NCBI RefSeq assembly: GCF_901827175.1
Contig: NZ_LR594662.1
Location: forward strand, 1,798,001-1,862,000
Source: Variovorax sp. RA8
Lineage (GTDB): Bacteria; Pseudomonadota; Gammaproteobacteria; Burkholderiales; Burkholderiaceae_C
Direction of reading: 5' to 3'
DNA length: 64,000 bases
Shown piece by piece: positions 53,494 through 62,499 of this stretch (positions are counted from its first letter, which is position 1; every line of letters starts with the position of its first letter). The notes below the pieces were generated by a model, which worked only from the letters and a program-made list of their open reading frames with translations, did no database searches and was not told where the DNA came from. The position numbers and the translations under genes are program-made.

Positions 53494-56487
53494 ATGCTGC
53501 TGACCCGCAAGTCGACCGTCACCGCGCGTGACGGCGAATCGATTCACGCCTCTTCGTCTTCGTCCGCCTCGCCCTTCGTCCACAGCCTGCGGCGCGGCCT
53601 CTCCAACGCATTGCCGACCATGGACCGGCGCGCCTTCCTGCGGCGCTCGGGCCTCGGGGTCGGCGTCGGCCTGGCCGCCGGGCAGCTCACGCTGATGCGC
53701 AAGGCGCAGGCAGCGGACGGCAAGCCGGCAGCCGTCGGCACCGGCAAGATCGAGGTCCGGCGCACGGTCTGCACCCACTGCTCGGTCGGCTGTGCCTCCG
53801 ATGCCGTGGTCGAGAACGGCGTCTGGGTCCGGCAGGAGCCGGTCTTCGACTCACCGCTCAACCTGGGTGCCCACTGCGCCAAGGGTGCCGCGCTGCGCGA
53901 GCACGGCCACGGCGAGTACCGGCTGCGCTACCCGATGAAGCTGGTCGACGGCAAGTACCAGCGCATCGGCTGGGACCAGGCGCTCGATGAGATCACCGCC
54001 AGGCTCAAGGAGCTGCGCCAGGCCAGCGGGCCCGACTCGGTCTATTGGATCGGCTCCAGCAAGCACAGCAACGAGCAGGCGTACCTGATGCGCAAGTTCG
54101 TGAGCTTTTTCGGCAGCAACAACTGCGACCACCAGGCGCGCATCTGCCACTCGACCACCGTCGCGGGCGTGGCGAACACATGGGGCTACGGCGCCATGAC
54201 CAATTCGTACAACGACATGCGCAATTCCAAGGTGGCGCTGTACATCGGCTCGAACGCGGCCGAGGCGCACCCGGTGAGCATGCTGCACATGCTGCATGCC
54301 AAGGAAAACGGCTGCAAGATGATCGTGGTCGACCCGCGCTTCACCCGCACCGCTGCCAAGGCCGACGAGTACGTGCGCATCCGCTCCGGCTCGGACATCC
54401 CCTTCCTGTTCGGCCTGCTGCACCACATCTTCAAGAACGGCTGGGAAGACAAGAAGTACATCAACGACCGCGTCTTCGGCATGGAAGAGGTGCGCGCCGA
54501 CGTGATGGCCAAGTGGACGCCGGACAAGGTCGAGGAGGCCTGCGGCGTCAAGGAGGCCCAGATGCTGAAGGTCGCGACCTGGCTCCACGAGAACCGCCCC
54601 GGTACCATCGTCTGGTGCATGGGCCAGACCCAGCACACCATCGGCAACGCCATGGTGCGCGCCTCCTGCATCCTGCAACTGGCGCTGGGCAACGTGGGCA
54701 AGTCGGGCGGCGGCACCAACATCTTCCGCGGCCACGACAACGTGCAGGGCGCCACCGACGTCGGTCCCAACCCCGACTCGCTGCCCGGCTACTACGGCAT
54801 CGCCGAAGGTGCCTGGAAGCACTTCGCGTCCACCTGGGGCGTGGACTACGAATGGATCAAGAAGCAGTTTGCCTCGCCCGCGATGATGACCAAGCCGGGC
54901 ATCACGGTCTCGCGCTGGATCGACGGCGTGCTCGAGAAGAACGAGCTGATCGACCAGGACGCCAACCTGCGCGGCGTCTTCTACTGGGGCCACGCGCCCA
55001 ACTCGCAGACCCGCGGCCTCGAGATGAAGCGGGCCATGGACAAGCTGGATTTGCTGGTGGTGGTCGACCCGTACCCCTCGGCGACCGCGGCCATGGCCGC
55101 CATGCCGGGGCGGCCCGAGGACCTGAACCCCAAGCGCGCGGTGTACCTGCTGCCGGCCTGCACCCAGTTCGAGACCAGCGGCTCGGTCACCGCGTCGAAC
55201 CGCTCGCTGCAATGGCGCGAGAAGGTCATCGAGCCGCTGTGGGAGAGCCGCAGCGACCACATGATCATGCAGCAGTTCGCCGACCGGCTCGGCTTCGGCA
55301 AGGAGCTCAGCAAGAACTACCGCATGCAGAAGGTCAAGGGCATGGACGAGCCCATCCCCGACGACATCCTGCGCGAGATCAATAAGTGCACCTGGACCAT
55401 CGGCTACACCGGCCAGAGTCCCGAGCGCCTGCAGGCCCACATGCGCAACATGGGCGCCTTCGACGTGCGCACGCTGCGCGCAAAGTCGGGCAAGGACAAG
55501 GTCAACGGCTACGACCTCACGGGCGATTACTTCGGCCTGCCCTGGCCCTGCTACGGCACGCCGGAGCTCAAGCACCCGGGCAGCGCCAACCTCTACGACA
55601 CCAGCCGGCACGTGATGGACGGCGGCGGCAACTTCCGCGCCAACTTCGGGGTGGAGCGCAACGGCAAGAACCTGCTGGCCGAGGACGGCTCGTGTTCGCT
55701 GGGCGCCGAGATCGCCACCGGCTATCCGGAATTCGACCACCTGCTGCTCAAGAAGCTCGGCTGGTGGGACGAGCTCACCGAGGCCGAGAAGCCCAAGGCC
55801 GAGGGCAAGAACTGGAAGACCGACTCCTCTGGCGGCATCATCCGCGTGGCCATGAAGAACCACGGCTGCCACCCCTTCGGCAATGCCAAGGCGCGCGCGC
55901 TGGTCTGGAACTTCCCGGACGCCATCCCGCAGCACCGCGAGCCGCTCTACGGCACGCGGCCGGACCTGATGGCCAAGTACCCGACGCACGACGACAAGAT
56001 GGCCTTCTGGCGCCTGCCCACCCTCTACAAGAGCGTGCAGCAGAAGAACATCGCGGACAAGGTGGCCGAGAAGTTCCCCTACATCATGACCTCCGGCCGG
56101 CTCGTCGAGTACGAGGGCGGCGGCGAGGAGACCCGCTCCAATCCGTGGCTCGCCGAGCTTCAGCAGGAGATGTTCATCGAGATCAACCCCAAGGTCGCGG
56201 CCGAGAAGAACATCCGCAACGGCGAGCGTGCCTGGGTGCACACGCCCACCGGCGCCAAGCTCAACGTGCAGGCGCTGGTCACCGAGCGGGTGGGGCCGGA
56301 CACCGTGTTCATGCCCTTCCACTTCTCGGGCCACTGGCAGGGGGCGGACATGCTGCCCTACTACCCCGCCGGCGCGGCGCCGGTGGTGCGCGGCGAGGCG
56401 ATCAACACCTCGACCACCTATGGCTACGACAGCGTGACCATGATGCAAGAAACCAAGACGACGGTCTGCAACATCGAAAAGGCCTAA
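53494..56487 (+). CDS. fdh3A: Periplasmic formate dehydrogenase catalytic subunit (FDH3-type, Tat-exported)
   Basis: This 997-residue subunit oxidises formate in the periplasm. The twin-arginine signal is MDRRAFLRRSGLGVGVG at residues 43-59, after a 42-residue N-terminal extension. GAGGA near 53487 supports the upstream start at 53494 over Met43. The [4Fe-4S] cluster is held by Cys93, Cys96, Cys100 and Cys128. The metal ligand is Cys218 with His219 (ARICHSTTVAG), cysteine where E. coli FdnG has selenocysteine. The Mo/W-bisPGD domain follows the FdnG pattern. It acts with the beta and gamma subunits encoded downstream. Confidence 0.95.
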   Translation: MLLTRKSTVTARDGESIHASSSSSASPFVHSLRRGLSNALPTMDRRAFLRRSGLGVGVGLAAGQLTLMRKAQAADGKPAAVGTGKIEVRRTVCTHCSVGCASDAVVENGVWVRQEPVFDSPLNLGAHCAKGAALREHGHGEYRLRYPMKLVDGKYQRIGWDQALDEITARLKELRQASGPDSVYWIGSSKHSNEQAYLMRKFVSFFGSNNCDHQARICHSTTVAGVANTWGYGAMTNSYNDMRNSKVALYIGSNAAEAHPVSMLHMLHAKENGCKMIVVDPRFTRTAAKADEYVRIRSGSDIPFLFGLLHHIFKNGWEDKKYINDRVFGMEEVRADVMAKWTPDKVEEACGVKEAQMLKVATWLHENRPGTIVWCMGQTQHTIGNAMVRASCILQLALGNVGKSGGGTNIFRGHDNVQGATDVGPNPDSLPGYYGIAEGAWKHFASTWGVDYEWIKKQFASPAMMTKPGITVSRWIDGVLEKNELIDQDANLRGVFYWGHAPNSQTRGLEMKRAMDKLDLLVVVDPYPSATAAMAAMPGRPEDLNPKRAVYLLPACTQFETSGSVTASNRSLQWREKVIEPLWESRSDHMIMQQFADRLGFGKELSKNYRMQKVKGMDEPIPDDILREINKCTWTIGYTGQSPERLQAHMRNMGAFDVRTLRAKSGKDKVNGYDLTGDYFGLPWPCYGTPELKHPGSANLYDTSRHVMDGGGNFRANFGVERNGKNLLAEDGSCSLGAEIATGYPEFDHLLLKKLGWWDELTEAEKPKAEGKNWKTDSSGGIIRVAMKNHGCHPFGNAKARALVWNFPDAIPQHREPLYGTRPDLMAKYPTHDDKMAFWRLPTLYKSVQQKNIADKVAEKFPYIMTSGRLVEYEGGGEETRSNPWLAELQQEMFIEINPKVAAEKNIRNGERAWVHTPTGAKLNVQALVTERVGPDTVFMPFHFSGHWQGADMLPYYPAGAAPVVRGEAINTSTTYGYDSVTMMQETKTTVCNIEKA

Positions 56488-56500
56488 GAGGAACACCGCA

Positions 56501-57121
56501 ATGGCACGAATGAAGTTTGTCTGCGACGCCGAGCGCTGCATCGAGTGCAACGGCTGCGTCACCGCCTGCAAGAACGAGAACGAGGTGCCCTGGGGCGTGA
56601 ACCGCCGCCGGGTGGTCACGCTCAACGACGGGGTGCCGGGCGAGAAGTCGATCTCGGTGGCCTGCATGCATTGCTCCGACGCGCCCTGCATGGCGGTGTG
56701 CCCGGTGCAGTGCTTCTACCGCACGGAAGAGGGCGTCGTGCTGCACGACAAGGACGTCTGCATCGGCTGCGGCTACTGCTCCTACGCCTGCCCCTTCGGC
56801 GCGCCCCAATTCCCGGCCCAGGGCACCTTCGGCGCGCGCGGCAAGATGGACAAGTGCACGTTCTGCGCCGGCGGCCCCGAGGCCAATGGCTCGCAGGCCG
56901 AGTTCGAGAAGTACGGCCGCAACCGCCTGGCCGAGGGCAAGCTTCCGGCCTGCGCCGAGATGTGCTCGACCAAGGCGCTGCTGGCCGGCGACGGCGACGT
57001 GGTGGCCGACATCTTCCGCACCCGCGTGCTGCATCGCGGCAAGGGCGCCGAGGTCTGGGGCTGGGGCACGGCCTATGGCTCGCAGCAGGCCGGCACGCCA
57101 ACCAACGGAGGCACCAAGTGA
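56501..57121 (+). CDS. fdh3B: Formate dehydrogenase FDH3 beta subunit
   Basis: This 206-residue ferredoxin-like subunit transfers electrons from the catalytic subunit to the membrane cytochrome. Four [4Fe-4S] sites are visible: Cys13/16/19/23, Cys55/58/63/67, Cys87/90/93/97 and Cys119/122/151/155. Unlike E. coli FdnH it has no C-terminal membrane helix and is shorter. GAGGAA precedes the ATG. Its TGA overlaps a GTG start of the next small gene (GTGA). Confidence 0.95.
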   Translation: MARMKFVCDAERCIECNGCVTACKNENEVPWGVNRRRVVTLNDGVPGEKSISVACMHCSDAPCMAVCPVQCFYRTEEGVVLHDKDVCIGCGYCSYACPFGAPQFPAQGTFGARGKMDKCTFCAGGPEANGSQAEFEKYGRNRLAEGKLPACAEMCSTKALLAGDGDVVADIFRTRVLHRGKGAEVWGWGTAYGSQQAGTPTNGGTK

Positions 57122-57387
57122 GGCGCGCAGTCTTCATCGCTGCCACGGCGGCGGCCGTAGCGCTGCTCGCGGCCTGCGGCGAGAAGCCGCAGACCAACGC
57201 CCAGGGCGTGAAGTACGACGCCGCGCCCTGGACCGGCACCAGCACCGGCGCGAACTCCGGCACGCAGGCGAGTGCCGGTACGGCGTTCACCGCCTCGGGC
57301 TGGAAAGTGGGCGACAAGAACGCCTGGCAGCAGCAGCTCAAGGTCCGGACCCAGAACGGCCAGAACGACTACACCCGCGACAACTGA
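57118..57387 (+). CDS. Small lipoprotein between FDH3 beta and gamma genes
   Basis: The 89-residue product starts with GTG and has a signal peptide with lipobox LAAC (Cys20). A Gly/Ser/Thr-rich linker is followed by a polar end with WKVGDKNAWQQQLKVRTQNGQNDYTR. No family is recognised. The GTGA overlap with the beta subunit gene and the 22-base gap to the gamma gene show it belongs to the operon. It may help hold or orient the complex at the membrane; this is inference. Confidence 0.75.
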   Translation: MRRAVFIAATAAAVALLAACGEKPQTNAQGVKYDAAPWTGTSTGANSGTQASAGTAFTASGWKVGDKNAWQQQLKVRTQNGQNDYTRDN

Positions 57388-57409
57388 CGAAGCGCAAGGA
57401 GTCTGCTGC

Positions 57410-58648
57410 ATGAGCTGCATCAACAAGCTGCTGAATGCCCTGGCGCTCACGGCCGCGCTGGCCTCCGGCCTGGCCGTGGCGCAGGCGCAGAACCCCGCTG
57501 CCGGCGGTGCGGTCGGCAGTGCGCCCGCGCCACAGGCGCCTTCTGTCGAAGCACCCGCGGCGCAGCAGCCCGGTGGCATCCGAAGCCAGAACATCTTCGA
57601 GGTCAAGCCCGAGGCCAGCGCCGATCCGAACTACTTCCAGCAAAGCAACGGCGAGCGCATGAAGGTGCAGCCCGGCAACAACGCGCCGATGTGGCGTCAG
57701 GTGGGGCAGGGCGTGACCGGCTACAGCAGCCTGCCCGTTTCGCAGGCGCCCGAGGCCGGCAACCTGATCCAGCCTTTCGTGAAGTACCCCGGCTCGCGCC
57801 TGACCAACGCCGGCGAGGCCTGGCGCCAGGTGCGCAACGACTGGATCATTCCCTATGGCGCGGCGCTGCTCTTCGTGGTCGTGCTGGCGATCGCGATCTA
57901 CTACTTCACGCATGGGCCGATTCGCCTGCACGGTGCGCCGACCGGTCGCAAGATCGAGCGCTTCACGCCCTTCGAGCGCGCTACCCACTGGTCCAACGCG
58001 ATCGCCTTCGTGGTACTGGCGGTCTCCGGGCTGGTGATGGCTTTCGGCCAGTTCTTCCTGTTGCCGATCATCGGCGCGTCGCTCTTCGGCGCCCTGACCT
58101 ACGCGCTCAAGACCATCCACAACTTCGTCGGCCCGCTGTTCGTGGTCACGCTGGTGCTGATGTTCATCACCTTCGTGCGAGACAACCTGCCGCGCATGGT
58201 CGACTTCAAATGGCTGGCCAAGTTCGGCGGCTTGTTCGGCGGCAAGGAGGTGCCATCGCACCGCTTCAATGCCGGCGAGAAGCTCGTGTTCTGGGGCGGC
58301 GTCCTGGTGCTCGGCACCATCGTCGCCGGTTCGGGCCTGTTCCTCGACAAGCTGCTGCCCGGCTTCGTCTACACGCGCGGCGAGATGCAGGTTGCGCACA
58401 TGATCCATGGGGTCGCGACGATGCTGATGATGGCGATGATCCTGGGCCACATCTACATCGGCACGTTGGGCATGACGGGCGCCTACGCTGCCATGCGTCA
58501 CGGCTACGTGGACGAGACGTGGGCGCGCGAGCACCACGAGTACTGGTACGACGACATTGCCGCCGGCAAGATACCGGCACAGCGCAGCGCCGAGCCTGCC
58601 CCCGCCATGCCCGTGAACACCGCCCGCGTCGAAGGAAACCCCTCATGA
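57410..58648 (+). CDS. fdh3C: Formate dehydrogenase gamma subunit (cytochrome b556)
   Basis: The 412-residue protein has a signal peptide (to about residue 26) and a periplasmic Pro/Ala-rich region (to about 145). Four or five membrane helices follow, starting near 148. Likely haem-ligating histidines are in RATHWSNA, TIHNFVGPL, MIHGVATM and ILGHIYIGT. It passes electrons from the beta subunit to quinone. AAGGAG lies eight bases before the ATG. Its stop overlaps the next gene by ATGA. Confidence 0.94.
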   Translation: MSCINKLLNALALTAALASGLAVAQAQNPAAGGAVGSAPAPQAPSVEAPAAQQPGGIRSQNIFEVKPEASADPNYFQQSNGERMKVQPGNNAPMWRQVGQGVTGYSSLPVSQAPEAGNLIQPFVKYPGSRLTNAGEAWRQVRNDWIIPYGAALLFVVVLAIAIYYFTHGPIRLHGAPTGRKIERFTPFERATHWSNAIAFVVLAVSGLVMAFGQFFLLPIIGASLFGALTYALKTIHNFVGPLFVVTLVLMFITFVRDNLPRMVDFKWLAKFGGLFGGKEVPSHRFNAGEKLVFWGGVLVLGTIVAGSGLFLDKLLPGFVYTRGEMQVAHMIHGVATMLMMAMILGHIYIGTLGMTGAYAAMRHGYVDETWAREHHEYWYDDIAAGKIPAQRSAEPAPAMPVNTARVEGNPS

Positions 58649-59037
58649 AGAAGATCGTGATCGCCTGCGGCCTGGTACTGGCGGGCACCGCATTCGCGAA
58701 GCTGCCCGCGCCGCCCGCCACGCCCGAAGCCAAGGCCAAGGCCGCGGAAGCCGCCGCCCGCACCGCCTGGAGCAACAAGGTCGACGCCTACCAGCTCTGC
58801 CAGTCGCAGGACCGGGTGGCTGCCAGTTACCGCGCGAGTGCTGCCGCGGCCGGCAAGCAACTGCCGGCGCCGCCGGCCACGCCGCCCTGTGCCGATCCAG
58901 GGCCCTTCGCCTACGTCCCGCCCGAGGCGCAAAAGCCGATCGAGGCCGCAGGGGCGCACTCGCCGACAGAAACCGCCTCCAAGCCACCCAGCACCACCGC
59001 GCCGGCGGCCGTGACGAATCCCACGCCGAAGCAGTGA
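58645..59037 (+). CDS. Hypothetical periplasmic protein in the FDH3 operon
   Basis: The 130-residue product has a signal peptide (MKKIVIACGLVLAGTAFA) and then a Pro/Ala/Lys-rich mature part. That part carries KLPAPPATPE, repeated later as QLPAPPATPP, with two cysteines (YQLCQSQ and PPCADPG) between and after. The C-terminus is low complexity and Thr/Pro-rich. No family is recognised. It overlaps the gamma gene by ATGA and fdhD by GTGA, so it is tightly coupled to both. Confidence 0.75.
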   Translation: MKKIVIACGLVLAGTAFAKLPAPPATPEAKAKAAEAAARTAWSNKVDAYQLCQSQDRVAASYRASAAAAGKQLPAPPATPPCADPGPFAYVPPEAQKPIEAAGAHSPTETASKPPSTTAPAAVTNPTPKQ

Positions 59038-59885
59038 CCCCTGCGCTCCCGCGGCTGAGCTCGGCGCGCGCGCCGCTGACGCGCGAGGTGGAGATCGTCG
59101 ACGAGCACGGCGAGCGCGGATTCGTCTCGATCCCGGCCGAACGTGACCTCACCGTCTATGTGGACCGCCGCGAGCTCGTCACGCTGATGACGCTGGGCGC
59201 CCAGCCCGAGCTGCTGGTGCTCGGCTACCTGCTGAACCAGCGGCTGATCGAGTCCGCGGCCGACGTCGAATCGATCACCGTCGACTGGGAGGTCAGTGCC
59301 GCCGCGGTGAAGACCCATGCCGGCATCGACCGAATCGAGGAGCGCACCGCCAAGAAGGTGGTCACCACCGGTTGCGGCCAGGGCAGTGTGTTCGGCGAGC
59401 TGATGGCCGGCATCGATCGCCTGGAGCTGCCTGCGACGCGGCTGCGCCAGTCGCAGCTCTACGCACTGGTCAACGCGATCCGGCTCCAGGAGAGCACCTA
59501 CAAGTCGGCCGGCTCGGTGCATGGCTGCGCGCTGTTCACGCTCGGCGAGGGCGACGACGATGCGCATATGCAGTGCTTCGTCGAGGACGTCGGCCGCCAC
59601 AACGCCATCGACACCATCGCCGGCTGGATCGCGATGCAGCCGGCCGGGCGGCTCGAAGGCGGGCGCGTGTTCTACACCACCGGGCGCCTCACCAGCGAGA
59701 TGGTGATCAAGTCGGCCCAGATGGGCGTGGCCATCGTGGTCTCGCGCAGCGGCATCACGCAGATGGGCCACGAGGTCGCCATGCGCGTAGGCCTGTGCGC
59801 CATCGGGCGCGCGACCAACCGGCGCTTCGTCTGCTACGCGGGCTTCGAGCGGCTGTCGCTGCAACCTGAACTGGCGTTGCGTTAG
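59034..59885 (+). CDS. fdhD: Formate dehydrogenase accessory sulfurtransferase FdhD
   Basis: The 283-residue protein transfers sulfur from IscS to the bis-MGD cofactor, which formate dehydrogenases need for activity. Conserved parts are LVLGYLLNQRLI, ALFTLGE, EDVGRHNAIDTIAGW, GRLTSEMVIKSAQMG and RAAG-like MRVGLCAIG near the end. Cys114 in TTGCGQGSVF is the likely sulfur-carrying cysteine; the second cysteine of the E. coli CxxC loop is absent. It starts with GTG overlapping the upstream gene, and probably serves both formate dehydrogenases. Confidence 0.93.
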   Translation: MTPALPRLSSARAPLTREVEIVDEHGERGFVSIPAERDLTVYVDRRELVTLMTLGAQPELLVLGYLLNQRLIESAADVESITVDWEVSAAAVKTHAGIDRIEERTAKKVVTTGCGQGSVFGELMAGIDRLELPATRLRQSQLYALVNAIRLQESTYKSAGSVHGCALFTLGEGDDDAHMQCFVEDVGRHNAIDTIAGWIAMQPAGRLEGGRVFYTTGRLTSEMVIKSAQMGVAIVVSRSGITQMGHEVAMRVGLCAIGRATNRRFVCYAGFERLSLQPELALR

Positions 59886-59943
59886 GCCGTTCGAAAGCCG
59901 GGATGTTCCAGCATCCCATCCGGGCATCGGCTATCGTCCACCC

Positions 59944-62463
59944 ATGAACGCCTCCCTCCGCCTAGGCTGGCGCACGCTCTGGCGCGATCTGCGCGCCGGC
60001 GAGCTGCGCCTTCTGATCGTTGCCGTGCTGCTCGCCGTGGCCGCGCTCACCGCCGTCGGCTTCTTCGCCGACCGGCTCAAGGGTGGCCTGCAGCGCGATG
60101 CGCGCCAGCTGATCGGCGGCGATGCCGTGCTCGCGAGCGACAACCCGACGCCCGCGCCCTTTATCGAGCGCGCCCGCTCACTCGGCCTGCAGACCGCCAG
60201 CACCTACGGCTTTCCGACCATGGCGCGTGCCAGCGAGGAACAAGGCGGCGCGACCAAGCTGGTGGCACTCAAGGCGGTGGAGGCCGGCTATCCGTTGCGC
60301 GGCAGCCTGCTGGTCAGCGCCGCGCCTGACGCGCCGGGGCAACCCACGCGCGAGGTGCCCGCGCCCGGCGAGGCCTGGGTCGATGCCTCGCTGCTGGAAG
60401 CGCTGGGCCTCAAGATGGGCGACACGCTGCTGCTGGGCGACGCCGGCCTGCGCATCGCGCGCGTGATCACGCTGGAGCCCGACCGCGGCGCCGGCTTCAT
60501 GAGCTTCGCGCCGCGCGTGATGCTCAACCAGGCCGATGTGCCGCGCACCGGGCTCGTGCAGCCGGCGAGCCGGGTCAGCTATCGCTTCGCGGTGGCGGGG
60601 GACACCGTCGCGGTCAAGCGGTTCAGCGACTGGGCCGACGCGACCCTCAAGAAGGGCGAGCTGCGCGGCATCCGGCTCGACTCCTTCGAGAGCGGTCGCC
60701 CCGAGATGCGCCAGACGCTGGACCGTGCCGAGAAATTCCTCAACCTGGTCGCTTTGCTGGCCGCGCTGCTGTCGGCGGTGGCGGTGGCGCTGGCGGCGCG
60801 CGGCTTCGCGGCCAACCACCTCGACGATTGCGCCATGCTGCGCGTGCTGGGCCAGAGCCAGCGCACCATCGCGCAGGCCTATGCCTTCGAGTTCGCCGCC
60901 ATCGGCCTGGCGGCCAGCGCCATTGGCGTCGCGATCGGCTTCGCCGTGCACTACGTCTTCGTGCTGCTGCTGGCTGGCCTGGTCGAGACCTCGCTGCCCG
61001 CGCCCAGCCTGTGGCCGGTGGCCTTCGGCCTGGGCATGGGGCTCACGCTGCTCTTCGCCTTCGGACTGCCGCCGGTGCTGCAGCTCGCGCAGGTGCCGCC
61101 GCTGCGCGTGATCCGCCGCGACGTGGGCGGCCTCAAGCCGGCCTCGATCGCGGTGCTGGGAATCGGCGTGGCCGGCTTCGCGGCCCTGCTGCTGGCAGCC
61201 AGCAGCGATCTCAAGCTGGGCCTGATCGCGGTGGGCGGCTTCGCGGCCGCGGTGGCGGTCTTCGCCTTGCTGAGCTGGCTGGCTGTGCTGCTGCTGCGCC
61301 GCAGCGTCAACGAGACGACCGCGCCGCGCTGGCTGGTGCTGGCCACGCGCCAGATCTCGGCACGGCCGGCCTACGCGGTGGTGCAGGTCAGCGCACTCGC
61401 CGTGGGCCTGCTCGCGCTGGTGCTGCTGGTGCTGCTGCGTACCGACCTGGTCGCGAGCTGGCGCCGCGCCTCGCCGCCCGATGCGCCCAACCGCTTCGTG
61501 ATCAACGTGATGCCCGACCAGAGCGAGGCCTTCCGACAGGCCCTGCAGGCCGGCGGCGTCAAGAAGTATGACTGGTATCCGATGGTCCGCGGCCGGCTGA
61601 CCGCGATCAACGACAAGCCGGTCTCGTCCGACGACTATGCGGACGACCGCGCCAAGCGCCTGGTCGACCGCGAGTTCAACCTCAGCAACGCCGCCGAGCG
61701 GCCGCCGCACAACGAGGTCGTGGCCGGAAGCTGGGAACCCGGCAAGCAGGGCGAGGTCAGCGTGGAGCAGGGCCTGATGGAGACGCTGGGCCTCAAGCTC
61801 GGCGACCGGCTGCGCTTCGACATCGGCGGCCAGCAGAACGAGGCGCGCATCACCTCCGTGCGCAAGGTCGACTGGGGTTCGATGCACGCCAACTTCTTCG
61901 TGATGTACACCGTGAACTCACTCGGCGGCGATGTCCCCGTCACCTACATGAGCGCCTTTCGCGCGCCCGAGCGCCCTGGCTTCGACAACGCCCTGGTGCG
62001 CACTTTCCCCAACGTCACCAACGTGGACATGAGCGCCACCATCGGCCAGGTGCAGCGCGTGCTCGACCAGGTGATCCGCGCGGTCGAGTTCCTGTTCGGC
62101 TTCACCCTGGCGGCGGGGCTGGTGGTGCTGTTCGCGGCCGTCACCGCCACGCGCGAGGAGCGGGCGCGCGAGTTCGCGGTGATGCGCGCGGTCGGCGCAC
62201 GCGGCAGTCTGCTGCGGCAGGTGCAGCGCGCGGAGCTCGTGGGCGTGGGCCTGCTGGCTGGCTTCCTGGCCAGCATGGTGGCCTCGCTCATCGGCTGGGC
62301 ACTGGCGCGTTACGTGTTCGACTTCACCTGGACCGCCTCGCCGCTGGTGCCGCTCGCCGGCTCGCTGGCCGGTGCCGTGCTGGCGCTGGCAGCCGGCTGG
62401 TGGGGCCTGCGCGAGGTGCTGCGCAGGCCGGTGGTGGATACGCTCAGGCGCGCAGCGGAATAG
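59944..62463 (+). CDS. ABC transporter permease (FtsX-like, YbbP type)
   Basis: The 839-residue membrane protein has a first helix (about 22-45), a periplasmic MacB-like domain (about 50-255), and a block of membrane helices (about 260-500). A second periplasmic domain (510-690) and three final helices with the FtsX pattern AVMRAVGARGSLLRQVQRAEL complete it. Such permeases work with a separate ATPase in lipid or lipoprotein-related export; no ATPase gene is in the window. TATCGT lies six bases before the ATG, and no ribosome site is seen. Confidence 0.9.
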   Translation: MNASLRLGWRTLWRDLRAGELRLLIVAVLLAVAALTAVGFFADRLKGGLQRDARQLIGGDAVLASDNPTPAPFIERARSLGLQTASTYGFPTMARASEEQGGATKLVALKAVEAGYPLRGSLLVSAAPDAPGQPTREVPAPGEAWVDASLLEALGLKMGDTLLLGDAGLRIARVITLEPDRGAGFMSFAPRVMLNQADVPRTGLVQPASRVSYRFAVAGDTVAVKRFSDWADATLKKGELRGIRLDSFESGRPEMRQTLDRAEKFLNLVALLAALLSAVAVALAARGFAANHLDDCAMLRVLGQSQRTIAQAYAFEFAAIGLAASAIGVAIGFAVHYVFVLLLAGLVETSLPAPSLWPVAFGLGMGLTLLFAFGLPPVLQLAQVPPLRVIRRDVGGLKPASIAVLGIGVAGFAALLLAASSDLKLGLIAVGGFAAAVAVFALLSWLAVLLLRRSVNETTAPRWLVLATRQISARPAYAVVQVSALAVGLLALVLLVLLRTDLVASWRRASPPDAPNRFVINVMPDQSEAFRQALQAGGVKKYDWYPMVRGRLTAINDKPVSSDDYADDRAKRLVDREFNLSNAAERPPHNEVVAGSWEPGKQGEVSVEQGLMETLGLKLGDRLRFDIGGQQNEARITSVRKVDWGSMHANFFVMYTVNSLGGDVPVTYMSAFRAPERPGFDNALVRTFPNVTNVDMSATIGQVQRVLDQVIRAVEFLFGFTLAAGLVVLFAAVTATREERAREFAVMRAVGARGSLLRQVQRAELVGVGLLAGFLASMVASLIGWALARYVFDFTWTASPLVPLAGSLAGAVLALAAGWWGLREVLRRPVVDTLRRAAE

Positions 62464-62499
62464 GTGCGGCGCGGCTACGATCGTGCGAGAGGTGACCGC

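Noticed and set aside
53851..56691. 946-codon minus-strand open frame opposite fdh3A
   Set aside because: It is antisense to a protein with complete cofactor motifs. The translation is Val/Leu/His/Gly-rich without domains, as expected from GC-rich codon bias.
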